Shown: in pieces, positions 24,362-32,471 of the stretch | Layout: the number at the start of each line of letters is the position of its first letter | How positions within the stretch are numbered: the first letter of the stretch is position 1 | Assembly (NCBI RefSeq): GCF_902498195.1 | Contig: NZ_CABVIY010000002.1 | Span: 930,001 to 994,000 of the forward strand | DNA from: Pseudomonas fluorescens | Lineage (GTDB): Bacteria; Pseudomonadota; Gammaproteobacteria; Pseudomonadales; Pseudomonadaceae | DNA: 64,000 nt | Direction of reading: 5' to 3' | Notes under the pieces: generated by a model | Told to the model about the DNA's origin: nothing | Database searches by the model: none | Seen by the model: only the letters and a program-made list of their open reading frames with translations | Made by a program: the position numbers and the translations under genes

Positions 24362-25294
24362 GTGAGTACAACCCGGCGTAGCGCCGATGGATTTGCCCTG
24401 CAAGTGATGCTGGGCCTGTGCCTGGTCTGGGGCGTCCAGCAGGTGATGATCAAGTGGGCAGCGCCCGACATTGCCCCGGTCATGCAGGCGGCCGCGCGTT
24501 CGGGCATGTCGGCGTTGCTGGTCGGGTTGTTGATCTGCTGGAAGGGCGGTTGGGACCAGGTGGGCAATACCTGGCGCGGTGGCCTGTTGGCCGGCGCGCT
24601 GTTCGGCCTGGAGTTCTTCTTCATTTCCGAAGGCCTGCAATTGACCACCGCCGCGCATATGTCGGTGTTTCTTTACACCGCGCCGATTTTCACGGCGCTG
24701 GGTGTGCACTGGCTGCTACCGAGCGAGCGCTTGCGGCCTGTGCAATGGCTGGGGATTTTCCTCGCGTTCGTCGGGATTGCCATCGCCTTTGCCGGTGGCA
24801 TGTCCTGGGACAACCTCGACCACCGCATGTTGATGGGCGACGCCCTGGGTGTATTGGCCGGTGCGGCCTGGGGCGCGACGACGGTGGTGGTACGGGCGTC
24901 GCGGTTATCCGAGGCGCCGGTGACCCTGACGCTGTTCTATCAGCTGATCGTCGGCTTTGCCGGCCTGCTGTTGATTGCGTTGCTCAGTGGCCAGATCACT
25001 CACGTCAGCCTGACGACCGTGGCGTTGACCAGCGTGCTGTTTCAGGGCGTGGTGGTGTCGTTCTTCAGCTACCTGGTCTGGTTCTGGCTGTTGCGTCGAT
25101 ACATGGCGGCCAACCTGGCGGTGTTTTCGTTCATGACACCCTTGTTTGGTGTCACGTTCGGCGTGGTGCTGCTGGGTGAACAGCTGAGCCTGAATTTCGT
25201 CGCGGGGGCGGTGCTGGTGCTGCTGGGCATCACCTTTGTCAGTGCCGAGCAGTGGGTGCGCCGCCGCTTGCGCAAAGCGCTCGGGCAGTCCTGA
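24362..25294 (+). CDS. EamA-family (DMT) transporter
   Basis: A 310-residue drug/metabolite transporter with ten hydrophobic helices arranged as two EamA repeats (LCLVWGVQQVMIKWAAP starts the first; GDALGVLAGAAWGATTVVVRASRL the second). I choose GTG 24362 (GTGAGTACAACC), preceded by a weak site CGAGG; no better ATG is available in frame. It exports metabolites such as amino acids or their derivatives. Its 3' end overlaps the convergent MFS gene by 56 bp. Confidence 0.82.
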   Translation: MSTTRRSADGFALQVMLGLCLVWGVQQVMIKWAAPDIAPVMQAAARSGMSALLVGLLICWKGGWDQVGNTWRGGLLAGALFGLEFFFISEGLQLTTAAHMSVFLYTAPIFTALGVHWLLPSERLRPVQWLGIFLAFVGIAIAFAGGMSWDNLDHRMLMGDALGVLAGAAWGATTVVVRASRLSEAPVTLTLFYQLIVGFAGLLLIALLSGQITHVSLTTVALTSVLFQGVVVSFFSYLVWFWLLRRYMAANLAVFSFMTPLFGVTFGVVLLGEQLSLNFVAGAVLVLLGITFVSAEQWVRRRLRKALGQS

Positions 25295-26417
25295 GCGGGC
25301 CGAGGAGCAGGCCGCCGGCGATCAGCAGGCCAGTGCCGGCGAACATCAGCGCAGGCTGCAAGTCACCATGCAGATGGCTGCTCAGCGCCGCCAGCAGCGG
25401 CCCGCTGAGCTGACCCACGGCAAAACAGGCCGTCAGCAGCCCGGCGTTGCGTTGGGTGGCGTGGGGCGCCAGTTCCCGGGAACGCTGCATCACCAGTTGC
25501 ATGCAAGCCAGGAATGGCGTGCCACACAGCATCACCCCCAACGCCAGGCCCGCAGCGTTGCCCGACAGGCAAGCGAAGACCCCGGCGGCTTGCATCCACA
25601 AGGTCGCCGTCAACCATTGGCGGGTGGTGTTGGCGTTTTGCCGGCGCAGACTCACCAGGACCACGCCGGTCGCCGCTGCCAGGCCGAAGCAGGGCCAGAA
25701 CAGATCGGCTTGCCATTGGCCCTGGAACTGCGCGTTGGCCATCTGCGACAGAAACGTCGCGGGGATGATATAGCCCACACCGTATAGCGCATAAATCACC
25801 CCCAAACGGCCGACGCCCTGGCTGCCCGAGGTGGCGACGCTGGCGACAGCCGCCGTCACGGGCGGTTGCGGCAGGATGCGCACGATAGCCAGCAACAAGA
25901 TCAGGGCGACTACGGCATAGGTCAGCCACAAGGTGGAAGATCCCTGGCCCAGCAAATTCGAGCCCAGCGCCAACATGCCTGTCAGAAAAATCCCCAGGCC
26001 CGGTCCGGCAAACACCAGCGCACCGAGTCGTGGGCGCCCGATAGCGGCGGCCAGCGGCTGGCTCAACGCGGTGATCATCACCAGCACCCAGGCGCTGGCC
26101 ACACCGGTCCCGAAGCGCAGCAGCAGGTGCGACGAGAAGCCGTGAGCCCAGAAGGAGGCAAGCGTCAGCAGCACACACAGCCACAGCCCTCCCAGCAAGC
26201 GGTGGCGGACTTGCGCGGGGCGACGAGCGAACATCGCGTCCACGGCGCCGATGAAATACCCCAGGTAATTGGCGGCGGCCACCAGGCCGGCGGTGGTGAG
26301 GTCGATCTGGCCTTCACTGATCAGGTGCGGCAATTGCGGCGTCAAGGCAAAACGGCCGATGCCCATGGCCATCATCAGAGCGATAAAACTGGCGAACAAG
26401 CGAATCAAGGGAGACAT
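25239..26417 (-). CDS. YbfB/YjiJ-family MFS transporter
   Basis: A 392-residue MFS permease with twelve hydrophobic segments. It begins SPLIRLFASFIALMMAMGIGRFALTPQLPHLISEGQ, a hallmark of the YbfB/YjiJ group, with NYLGYFIGAVDAMFARRPAQVRHR as the loop 2-3 motif and LYGVGYIIPATFLSQMA in the second half. It is divergent from the LysR gene at 26521, whose product likely controls it. An in-frame TTG six bases upstream is an alternative start. Substrate unknown. Confidence 0.86.
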   Translation of the reverse strand: MSPLIRLFASFIALMMAMGIGRFALTPQLPHLISEGQIDLTTAGLVAAANYLGYFIGAVDAMFARRPAQVRHRLLGGLWLCVLLTLASFWAHGFSSHLLLRFGTGVASAWVLVMITALSQPLAAAIGRPRLGALVFAGPGLGIFLTGMLALGSNLLGQGSSTLWLTYAVVALILLLAIVRILPQPPVTAAVASVATSGSQGVGRLGVIYALYGVGYIIPATFLSQMANAQFQGQWQADLFWPCFGLAAATGVVLVSLRRQNANTTRQWLTATLWMQAAGVFACLSGNAAGLALGVMLCGTPFLACMQLVMQRSRELAPHATQRNAGLLTACFAVGQLSGPLLAALSSHLHGDLQPALMFAGTGLLIAGGLLLGPLRTARALCASGGAPTARH

Positions 26418-26520
26418 GGTCAAAGTGCCTGCAAAGGTTCAATGACCGTCAGGCTAGGGGTGATTGACTTTCTTTAAAAATGAATAATAGTGAGAAACTT
26501 GTTCTTATTAGGAGAATGTC
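26418..26520. promoter_or_regulatory. Divergent promoter/operator region (MFS / LysR)
   Basis: The 103-bp gap is AT-rich. An inverted repeat AGAA-N5-TTCT in GTGAGAAACTTGTTCTTA lies near 26490-26505, inside a wider AATAA...TTATT repeat, close to the lysR ribosome site AGGAG. It is a candidate LysR-type binding site. Confidence 0.4.
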
Positions 26521-27414
26521 GTGGAGTTCAGCCAATTGCGGATTTTCCAGGCAGTGGCGCAGGAAGAATCCATCACCCGTGCCGCTGAACGCCTGCACCG
26601 GGTGCCGTCCAATCTGTCGACCCGACTCAAGCAGCTGGAAGAGCAGCTCGGCGTCGAGCTGTTCGTTCGTGAGCGTCAGCGTTTGCAATTGTCGCCTGCG
26701 GGAAAAGTCCTGATGGACTACACCGCCAAGCTGTTCGCCTTGCATGACGAGGCCCACGCGGCAGTGCAGGGCGGGCAGCCGGCCGGCGACTTCGTGCTTG
26801 GCACCATGTACAGCACGGCGGCGATTCATCTGCCCGGGCTGTTGGCGCGTTATCACCGGCGTTACCCGGCAGTGAACCTGCAAGTCCAGGCCGGACCCAG
26901 CGGGGAGTTGCTGGAGGGATTGGTCACGGGGCGGCTCGATGCGGCGCTGGTGGATGGCCCGCCGGAACTGGCCGTGCTCGACGGTGTGCTGTTGTGCGAG
27001 GAACGGCTGGTGCTGATCAGCGAGGCCGAACATCCGCCGGTACGCAGCGCGCGGGATGTGGAAGGGCGTTCGGTGTTCACCTTTCGCCAGGGCTGCTCCT
27101 ACCGGATGCGCCTGGAATCCTGGTTTTCTCACGATCACGCCGCCATGGGGCGGGCGATCGAAATCGAGTCCTATCCGGGGATGCTCGCCTGCGTGATTGC
27201 CGGCTCCGGTGTGGCGCTGATGTCCGAGTCGATGCTGGCCAGCCTGCCCGGCCGTGAAAGCGTGGCGGTGCATCCGCTGCCGGAACCCTTTGCCAGCGCG
27301 ACCACCTGGCTGATGTGGCGCAAAGGGATGGTCGGGGCCAACCTGAACGCGTGGATAGAGGAGCAACAGGCGCTCTTTCCGACGGCGCACAGCCCGGCCC
27401 GGGCGATTGCATGA
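26521..27414 (+). CDS. LysR-family transcriptional regulator
   Basis: A 297-residue LysR regulator. The N-terminal helix-turn-helix is FSQLRIFQAVAQEESITRAAERLHRVPSNLSTRLKQLEEQLGVELFVRERQRL, with a substrate-binding domain from about residue 90 (GDFVLGTMYSTAAIHLPGLLARYHRRYPAVNLQV). Start is GTG 26521, with AGGAG eight bases upstream. The HRVPSNLSTRLKQLE segment is typical of the PtrR/CitR-like subgroup. It is divergent from the YbfB-type MFS gene, the likely target. Inducer unknown. Confidence 0.9.
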   Translation: MEFSQLRIFQAVAQEESITRAAERLHRVPSNLSTRLKQLEEQLGVELFVRERQRLQLSPAGKVLMDYTAKLFALHDEAHAAVQGGQPAGDFVLGTMYSTAAIHLPGLLARYHRRYPAVNLQVQAGPSGELLEGLVTGRLDAALVDGPPELAVLDGVLLCEERLVLISEAEHPPVRSARDVEGRSVFTFRQGCSYRMRLESWFSHDHAAMGRAIEIESYPGMLACVIAGSGVALMSESMLASLPGRESVAVHPLPEPFASATTWLMWRKGMVGANLNAWIEEQQALFPTAHSPARAIA

Positions 27415-27553
27415 TTTAATGATGGCAGATTGTGATCGATTCAGTAACAGATCATTGCCACTTTGGGCGAGCATTGCTCATGACTTCGGACTATTATCAG
27501 TTCGAAGCGGCTACAGAATTCCGGTCGCTCGGCACTACCCTGAAGGGGGCATC

Positions 27554-27682
27554 ATGAAAGAGAAAATCCAAAACTGGCTGCATGACCTGGGTGTCGCGCT
27601 CGGTTTGATCGAACCGCCTCTGCAACCTGTGCCCATTCGTACCGACGACGAACAACGCCGACGCCAGCAGCGTCGCCGTTAA
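27554..27682 (+). CDS. Conserved-looking 42-residue protein
   Basis: A small protein with a strong GAAGGGGG site seven bases before ATG. The first half is an amphipathic helix (KEKIQNWLHDLGVALGLIEPP), the second a Pro-rich stretch and a very basic tail (DDEQRRRQQRRR). No signal peptide or membrane segment. It stands alone after the LysR gene. The clear ribosome site and non-random composition support it as real; I do not recognise its function. Confidence 0.6.
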   Translation: MKEKIQNWLHDLGVALGLIEPPLQPVPIRTDDEQRRRQQRRR

Positions 27683-27699
27683 CCCGCAAGGGCGCAAAG

Positions 27700-27786
27700 G
27701 ATCGCAGCCTGCGGCAGCTCCTGCAGGGAGTCGAGCCGGTGTTGCGATTGCACGTGAACCTGTAGGAGCTGCCGAAGGCTGCGATT
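27700..27786. repeat. Inverted repeat, AGGAGCTGCCGAAGGCTGCG family, partly diverged
   Basis: A GATCGCAGCCTGCGGCAGCTCCTGCA half and a TGTAGGAGCTGCCGAAGGCTGCGAT half separated by about 40 nt; the first half carries substitutions. It lies between the 42-residue gene and the convergent ACP-like gene. Confidence 0.75.
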
Positions 27787-27819
27787 CTGGCGGTCTTGAG
27801 GCTCCTGCAACCACGGCGG

Positions 27820-28071
27820 CTAATGCCGCCCGATCTCCATCAAAAACCGACTCAAGTCATTCACCGTCCTGGCCGTCTTGAGCATCCGGTCTTCCTCGGC
27901 GGTGAAGGCCGTCAAACCCAGTTCGTCTTCCAGATGGAAGATCAGCTCTTCGATATCCGTTTTATCCAGGCCCAACTGCGCCAGACTGGCGTTGTCGTCG
28001 AAGTCATCCTGACCTTCCAGCAAGCGGCTGATGAAGCGATGCACGGTGGCGCGGACGGCGGCTCTTTTCAT
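27820..28071 (-). CDS. Acyl carrier protein-like protein lacking the DSL serine
   Basis: An 83-residue acidic helical protein. The segment LAQLGLDKTDIEELIFHLEDELGL aligns with the ACP helix II region (normally DSL followed by an E-L/E-x-E helix), but the phosphopantetheine-accepting Ser is replaced: the motif reads D-K-T-D. Residues 1-30 (VRATVHRFISRLLEG) and a C-terminal RTVNDLSRFLMEIG complete the four-helix pattern. It lies 54 bp downstream of an MBL hydrolase on the same strand. It may be a non-acylated ACP paralogue or scaffold; a true carrier role is doubtful. Confidence 0.75.
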   Translation of the reverse strand: MKRAAVRATVHRFISRLLEGQDDFDDNASLAQLGLDKTDIEELIFHLEDELGLTAFTAEEDRMLKTARTVNDLSRFLMEIGRH

Positions 28072-28125
28072 GGCTGTTCTTCGAGGGCGTTACAGTGTGT
28101 GCCCAGAGACTGAGTACAGCAGGCT

Positions 28126-28851
28126 TCAGCCGTGTGAGCGCTGCCACTCGTCAATCATGTTGCGCAGGTGTTCCCCGGAAAAACTGGCGAAATGCCCGCC
28201 ATGCACCGTGCGGATCGGCAGCCCCCGCAAGCGCTGGAGGCTGCGGGCGTAATCCTCGAGGTTGGAGTGGTAGGCGTCTTCGATCAGCGGTCCGTCGTAG
28301 ATGATGTCGCCGCTGAACAGGGTTTGGGTCGCGGCTTCGTACAGGCTGATGCCGCCTGGCGAATGTCCCGGGGTGTGCAGCACCTGCAGTAGGCGATCAC
28401 CGAGGTCCAGCACATCGCCTTCTTCGATCATGCCCGTGGCCGGTGCGGCCTTGACCCGGTACTCGGCGTAGCACAGCGGGCAATCGGGGTGCGCCTCGAA
28501 CATGTCATCGCCGACAAAGGCCCGGCTCAGGTCGTTCTCGCCGTCCGGCGCGGCGAGGATCTGCGCCTCGGCCGGGTGCACCAGGCGTTCGGCGAATTCG
28601 TGATGCCCGGCAATGTGGTCGAAATGGCAATGGCTGGCCACCGCGACCAGGGGCCGCTCAGTGATCCAGGGCAATTGCTCGCGCAGGCTGACCAGGCCAG
28701 AGCCGCTGTCCAGCAGCAGATCCTTGTCGCGGCCCTGAATGTGCCAAAGGTTGCAGCGGTAGAAGGGGCGGATGTACGGCTCGTGGATCAGGCGAACGCC
28801 GTCGCTGAGGTGCTTGACCTCGAACCACTGATCGCGGCTGACGATCTTCAT
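28126..28851 (-). CDS. MBL-fold metallo-hydrolase
   Basis: A 241-residue metallo-beta-lactamase-fold hydrolase. The zinc motif is ASHCHFDHIAGHHEF (HxHxDH) near residue 77, a further His in LHTPGHSPGGISLYE, the Asp in TLFSGDIIYDGPL and a terminal His in RTVHGGHFASF. It is likely a small-molecule thioesterase or glyoxalase II-type hydrolase. ATG at 28851 has AAGGA eight bases upstream; the ATG two codons earlier is too close. It is probably co-transcribed with the ACP-like gene; a terminator separates it from the gbu operon. Confidence 0.88.
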   Translation of the reverse strand: MKIVSRDQWFEVKHLSDGVRLIHEPYIRPFYRCNLWHIQGRDKDLLLDSGSGLVSLREQLPWITERPLVAVASHCHFDHIAGHHEFAERLVHPAEAQILAAPDGENDLSRAFVGDDMFEAHPDCPLCYAEYRVKAAPATGMIEEGDVLDLGDRLLQVLHTPGHSPGGISLYEAATQTLFSGDIIYDGPLIEDAYHSNLEDYARSLQRLRGLPIRTVHGGHFASFSGEHLRNMIDEWQRSHG

Positions 28852-28870
28852 AAGCATTTTCCTTCAGGCG

Positions 28871-28906
28871 AAAAAAAACGAGTGTGGCAACCGACGCCAC
28901 ACTCGT
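28871..28906 (-). terminator. Rho-independent terminator of the gbuA operon
   Basis: On the minus strand, ACGAGTGTGGC (28906-28896) and GCCACACTCGT (28888-28878) form a perfect 11-bp stem with a 7-nt loop followed by a run of seven or more T (28877-28871). It lies 31 bases after the stop of the sodium:solute symporter gene. Confidence 0.88.
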
Positions 28907-28936
28907 CGAAGAAAAACTCAATCCGTTCTTTTCAGT

Positions 28937-30316
28937 TTAGATGGCGTTCGCCACCGCGACCGGGCGACGGGACATCAGGCTGACCACCACGAAGCTCACC
29001 AGGCCGGCCACCAGGCTGTAGTAGATCGGGGTGTTGGCGTCCAGACCGTCCTTGAACATGAACAGCAAGGCAGTGGCGAAACCCAGCCCCATGCTGGCGA
29101 TGGCGCCGGCGGTGGTAGCACGTTTCCAGAAGATCGCGCCGATCAGCGGAATCAGCATGCCGCCCACCAGCAGGTTGTACGCCAGGGTCAGGGCGCTGAT
29201 CACGTCGTTCACCACCAGGGCGATGCCGAGCACCACGATACCGGTCAACATAGTCACCAGGCGGTTCAGGCCCAGGCTCGATTGTTTACCGCCACGCAGT
29301 TTCGGCAGCAGGTCTTCGGTCAGTGTGGTGGCGGCTGCGAGCAGGCCGGCGCTGGCGGTGGACATCATGGCGGCCAGGGCGGCAGCGATGACCAGGCCAC
29401 GGATACCGTCCGGCAGGGACAGTTTCACGATGGCGGCGAACGCGTTGTTGACGTTGTCCAGATCCGGGATCAGCACGTGAGCGGCCATGCCGATGAGGGC
29501 GCAGGCCAGGCCGTAAAGAATGCAGTAGACACCGGCGAACGTACCGGCAACCTGAGCCACTTTGGCGGTCTTGACGGTGAACACCCGTTGCCAGATGTCC
29601 TGACCGATCAGGATGCCGAAGAAGTAGATCATGAAGTAGGTGATGATGGTGTCCCAACCGATGGTGGTGAAGCTGAAGCTCGCCGCCGGCAGTTTCAACA
29701 CCAGTTCATCCCAACCGCCCACGCGGTACAGGCAGATTGGCAGCAGGATGAACATCAGGCCAACGGTCTTGATCACGAACTGGACGATGTCGGTCAGGGT
29801 CAGCGACCACATGCCGCCGATGGCCGAGTAGATCACCACCACGCCACCGCCGAGCAGTACCGAGACCCAGAACGGCAGGCCGAACAGCACTTGCAACACG
29901 GTGCCGATGGCCAGGATCGAGGTCACGCCGATCATCAGCGCGTACGCCAGCATGATCGCCGCGCTCGCGGAGCGGGCCATCGGGTTGTAGCGTTTTTCCA
30001 GGACCTGGGTAACGGTGTAGATCTTCAGCTTCAACAGCGGCTTGGCGAGGAACAGGTTCAGCGCCACGATGCCGCAACCCAGCGCGGCGCAGAGCCAGAA
30101 ACCGGAGATGCCATGCACGTAGCCCAGGCGCACGGTGCCCACGGTGGACGCGCCGCCGAGAACGGTGGCCGCCATGGTGCCCATGTAGAGGGTTGGGCCG
30201 AGGTTACGACCGGCGACCAAAAAGTCTTCGTTGGTCTTGGCCTTGCGCATGCCGTAATAGCCGAGTATCAGCATCGCGGCGGCGTAGATGAGTACGACGA
30301 ATAAATCCAAAGCCAT
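28937..30316 (-). CDS. Sodium:solute symporter (PA1418-like)
   Basis: A 459-residue SSS-family permease with about 13 hydrophobic segments. Family segments: NEDFLVAGRNLGPTLYMGTMAATVLGGASTVGTVRLGY, IYSAIGGMWSLTLTDIVQFVIKTVG (the SSS signature region) and AALAAMMSTASAGLLAAATTLTEDLLPKL. It is the last gene of the gbuA operon; the P. aeruginosa order PA1418-PA1422 is the same. It may import the guanidino compound or a breakdown product, which is inferred from position only. Confidence 0.9.
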   Translation of the reverse strand: MALDLFVVLIYAAAMLILGYYGMRKAKTNEDFLVAGRNLGPTLYMGTMAATVLGGASTVGTVRLGYVHGISGFWLCAALGCGIVALNLFLAKPLLKLKIYTVTQVLEKRYNPMARSASAAIMLAYALMIGVTSILAIGTVLQVLFGLPFWVSVLLGGGVVVIYSAIGGMWSLTLTDIVQFVIKTVGLMFILLPICLYRVGGWDELVLKLPAASFSFTTIGWDTIITYFMIYFFGILIGQDIWQRVFTVKTAKVAQVAGTFAGVYCILYGLACALIGMAAHVLIPDLDNVNNAFAAIVKLSLPDGIRGLVIAAALAAMMSTASAGLLAAATTLTEDLLPKLRGGKQSSLGLNRLVTMLTGIVVLGIALVVNDVISALTLAYNLLVGGMLIPLIGAIFWKRATTAGAIASMGLGFATALLFMFKDGLDANTPIYYSLVAGLVSFVVVSLMSRRPVAVANAI

Positions 30317-30378
30317 TATGGCGTGTCTCCGATTGTCTTTTTTATGGTGAAACTAAAACGTTTCTGTGGACTGCTTTG

Positions 30379-30467
30379 TGTGGGAGCGGGCTCGCTCGCG
30401 AAAGCGGTTTGCCAGTCACATCGTTGCTGGATGTGCCGCCGCCTTCGCGAGCAAGCCCGCTCCCACA
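30379..30467. repeat. REP-like inverted repeat pair inside the gbu operon
   Basis: Head-to-head GGAGCGGGCT(C/T)GCTCGCGA copies with a variable spacer, between the NCS1 and SSS genes of one operon. Here the repeat is intra-operonic and may lower expression of the last gene. Confidence 0.87.
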
Positions 30468-30473
30468 GTTGAT

Positions 30474-31985
30474 TCAGGCGACTTGTCGCATCGCCGGTTT
30501 TGCGAGCGAATCCGTGCTCTTGTTGCGTGGATCGTTGGGGCCGAACACCGCCGTCGATTCCGGGAACAGACTCAGCAATACCAGATACACCACCGAGGCC
30601 AGGCCCAGGGTCACAGGCAGGCTGATGTCGATACCACCGGCCAGCTCGCCCAACGGTCCGACGAATTGCCCCGGCAGGTTCACGAAGCACAGGCCGACGG
30701 CCGCGCTCGGGATCCAGGCACCCAGGCCACGCCAGTTCCAGCCGTGGGTGAACCAGTAGCGGCCACCGGTTTCGCCACGGGTGAACACTTGCAGGTCATC
30801 CGGGCAGTAGAAGCCGCGACGAACCAGCAGGCCGATAATCATGATCACCATCCACGGGGTGGTGCAGGTGATGATCAGCACGGCGAAGGTCGACACGCTC
30901 TGCACCAGGTTCGCCGCGAAGCGACCGATGAAGATGAAGGCAATCGACATCACACCGATCAGCAGCGTGGCCTTGACCCGCGACAGCACCCGTGGGAACA
31001 CGCTGGACATGTCCAGCCCGGTGCCATAGAGCGAGGTGGTGCCGGTGGACATGCCGCCGATCACCGCAATCAGGCACACCGGCAGGAAGAACCAGCTCGG
31101 CGATACCGCCAGCAAGCCGCCGACGTAGTTGTTGGCCGCGATGTAGTCCGGCGCCTTGATCGCAACGATGGTGGCGGTGGCAAGGCCGAACAGGAACGGG
31201 ATCAGGGTGGCCAATTGCGCAGCGATGACCGACAGCATGATCCGGCCTTTGGGCGTCTCACGCGGGATGTAGCGCGACCAGTCGCCCAGGAACGCTCCGA
31301 AGGAAATCGGGTTGCTCATGGCCACCAGCGCGGCGCCGATAAAGGCTGCCCAGAACCCGGCCTGACCCATGGCCACCGTGCCGGCGTATTGACTGTCAAA
31401 CGCCGGCGCAAAGGCGAAAATGCCCAGCAGGAACAACAGGCTGGCCGCCCACACCGCGATACGGTTGACCCACAGCATGAAGCGGAAGCCGTAGATGCAC
31501 ACGGTCAGGACCAGCAGCGCGAACAGGCCGTAGGCCAGGCCCAGGGTCAGGTCGGTTTCCGGCAGGTTGACCAGGCGCTTGGCCCCGCCCACCAGCGCAT
31601 CGCCCGAGCTCCAGACGGAGAGCGAGAAAAACGCGATAGCGGTCAACAGCGACAGAAAAGAGCCGACGATGCGCCCGTGCACGCCGAAGTGCGCACCGGA
31701 GGACACCGCGTTGTTGGTGCCGTTGATCGGACCGAACAGGCCCATGGGCGCCAGGATCAATGCACCGAGCACCACGCCCAGCACAATCGCCCAGACGCCC
31801 GCCTGGAACGACAGGCCGAACAACACCGGGAAACTGCCAAGCACGGCGGTGGCAAAGGTGTTCGCGCCGCCGAAGATCAAGCGAAACAGGTCGCTGGGCC
31901 GGGCGTCGCGTTCATTGTCCGGGATCTGTTCGACCCCGTTTGTTTCGATGCTGCTAAGGCTTTTTTCGTTGTTGTTGTTATTCAT
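30474..31985 (-). CDS. NCS1-family permease (PA1419-like)
   Basis: A 503-residue nucleobase:cation symporter-1 family permease with twelve hydrophobic segments (LIFGGANTFATAVLGSFPVLFGLSFQAG; GAHFGVHGRIVGSFLSLL; VAMSNPISFGAFLGDWSRYIPRE; GGMSTGTTSLYGTGLDMSS). It is third in gbuA - NTF2-like - NCS1 - SSS. The N-terminus is MNNNNNEKS, encoded by a run of AAC codons that forms an Hfq/Crc-type motif over the start. Cargo is probably 4-guanidinobutyrate or a related compound, inferred from position. Confidence 0.9.
   Translation of the reverse strand: MNNNNNEKSLSSIETNGVEQIPDNERDARPSDLFRLIFGGANTFATAVLGSFPVLFGLSFQAGVWAIVLGVVLGALILAPMGLFGPINGTNNAVSSGAHFGVHGRIVGSFLSLLTAIAFFSLSVWSSGDALVGGAKRLVNLPETDLTLGLAYGLFALLVLTVCIYGFRFMLWVNRIAVWAASLLFLLGIFAFAPAFDSQYAGTVAMGQAGFWAAFIGAALVAMSNPISFGAFLGDWSRYIPRETPKGRIMLSVIAAQLATLIPFLFGLATATIVAIKAPDYIAANNYVGGLLAVSPSWFFLPVCLIAVIGGMSTGTTSLYGTGLDMSSVFPRVLSRVKATLLIGVMSIAFIFIGRFAANLVQSVSTFAVLIITCTTPWMVIMIIGLLVRRGFYCPDDLQVFTRGETGGRYWFTHGWNWRGLGAWIPSAAVGLCFVNLPGQFVGPLGELAGGIDISLPVTLGLASVVYLVLLSLFPESTAVFGPNDPRNKSTDSLAKPAMRQVA
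31968..31985 (-). promoter_or_regulatory. AANAAN repeat overlapping the NCS1 permease start
   Basis: On the minus strand the first codons after ATG read AAT AAC AAC AAC AAC, i.e. five consecutive AAN triplets (31982-31968). This fits AANAANAA several times over, at the position where Hfq/Crc blocks initiation. GGAGCAG lies just upstream as the ribosome site. Confidence 0.6.
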
Positions 31986-32039
31986 GATCTGCTCCGATCA
32001 TAAAGGCGCGCTCATCGTGTGTGAGCGTCACCTGTTTGG

Positions 32040-32462
32040 CTAAGGGGTTGGCAGCCCTTCCGGCATGGCGGACAAATGTTCGTGACAGGCCAGCCACTGG
32101 CCTTGTTGTTCTTGGCCAGACGCTTGTTTCTTGAAAACAATCGTCTCGCGCTCCTGGCTGAAGTGTTGCTCCCCTTGCATGCGCAGCTCGGTGGCCACGT
32201 CATGGATGAAAATCGCCACGTCGCCCTGCAGGCTGACGAAGGCGTTGCTCGAAGTACACGACAGCACTTCGAAGCCATCCTCGGCACGCCAGCTGTCCCA
32301 CAACGCCTGGTAGGCATCGCGCGACAGCAGCGGCTGTTCGAGGGTGTAGAAGACGAAGCTGGCATCGGCGCTGAACGCGCCGAAGTAGGCTTCGCGATCG
32401 TTACGGGCGAAGGCGGATACCAGATCGGCAGCCGCGTTCAAGACCTGATCACGTTCGGTCAT
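32040..32462 (-). CDS. NTF2-like/SnoaL-type protein (PA1420-like)
   Basis: A 140-residue NTF2-fold protein of the DUF4440/SnoaL-like group: AAADLVSAFARNDREAYFGAFSADASFVFYTLEQPLLSRDAYQALWDSW at the N-terminus, then beta-sheet text VLSCTSSNAFVSLQGDVAIFIHDVATELRM and ERETIVFKKQ. It starts nine bases after gbuA ends, with GAGG before ATG, so it is operonic. The role beside guanidinobutyrase is unknown; it could bind a small ligand or act as a minor enzyme. Confidence 0.83.
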   Translation of the reverse strand: MTERDQVLNAAADLVSAFARNDREAYFGAFSADASFVFYTLEQPLLSRDAYQALWDSWRAEDGFEVLSCTSSNAFVSLQGDVAIFIHDVATELRMQGEQHFSQERETIVFKKQASGQEQQGQWLACHEHLSAMPEGLPTP

Positions 32463-32471
32463 GACCCATCC

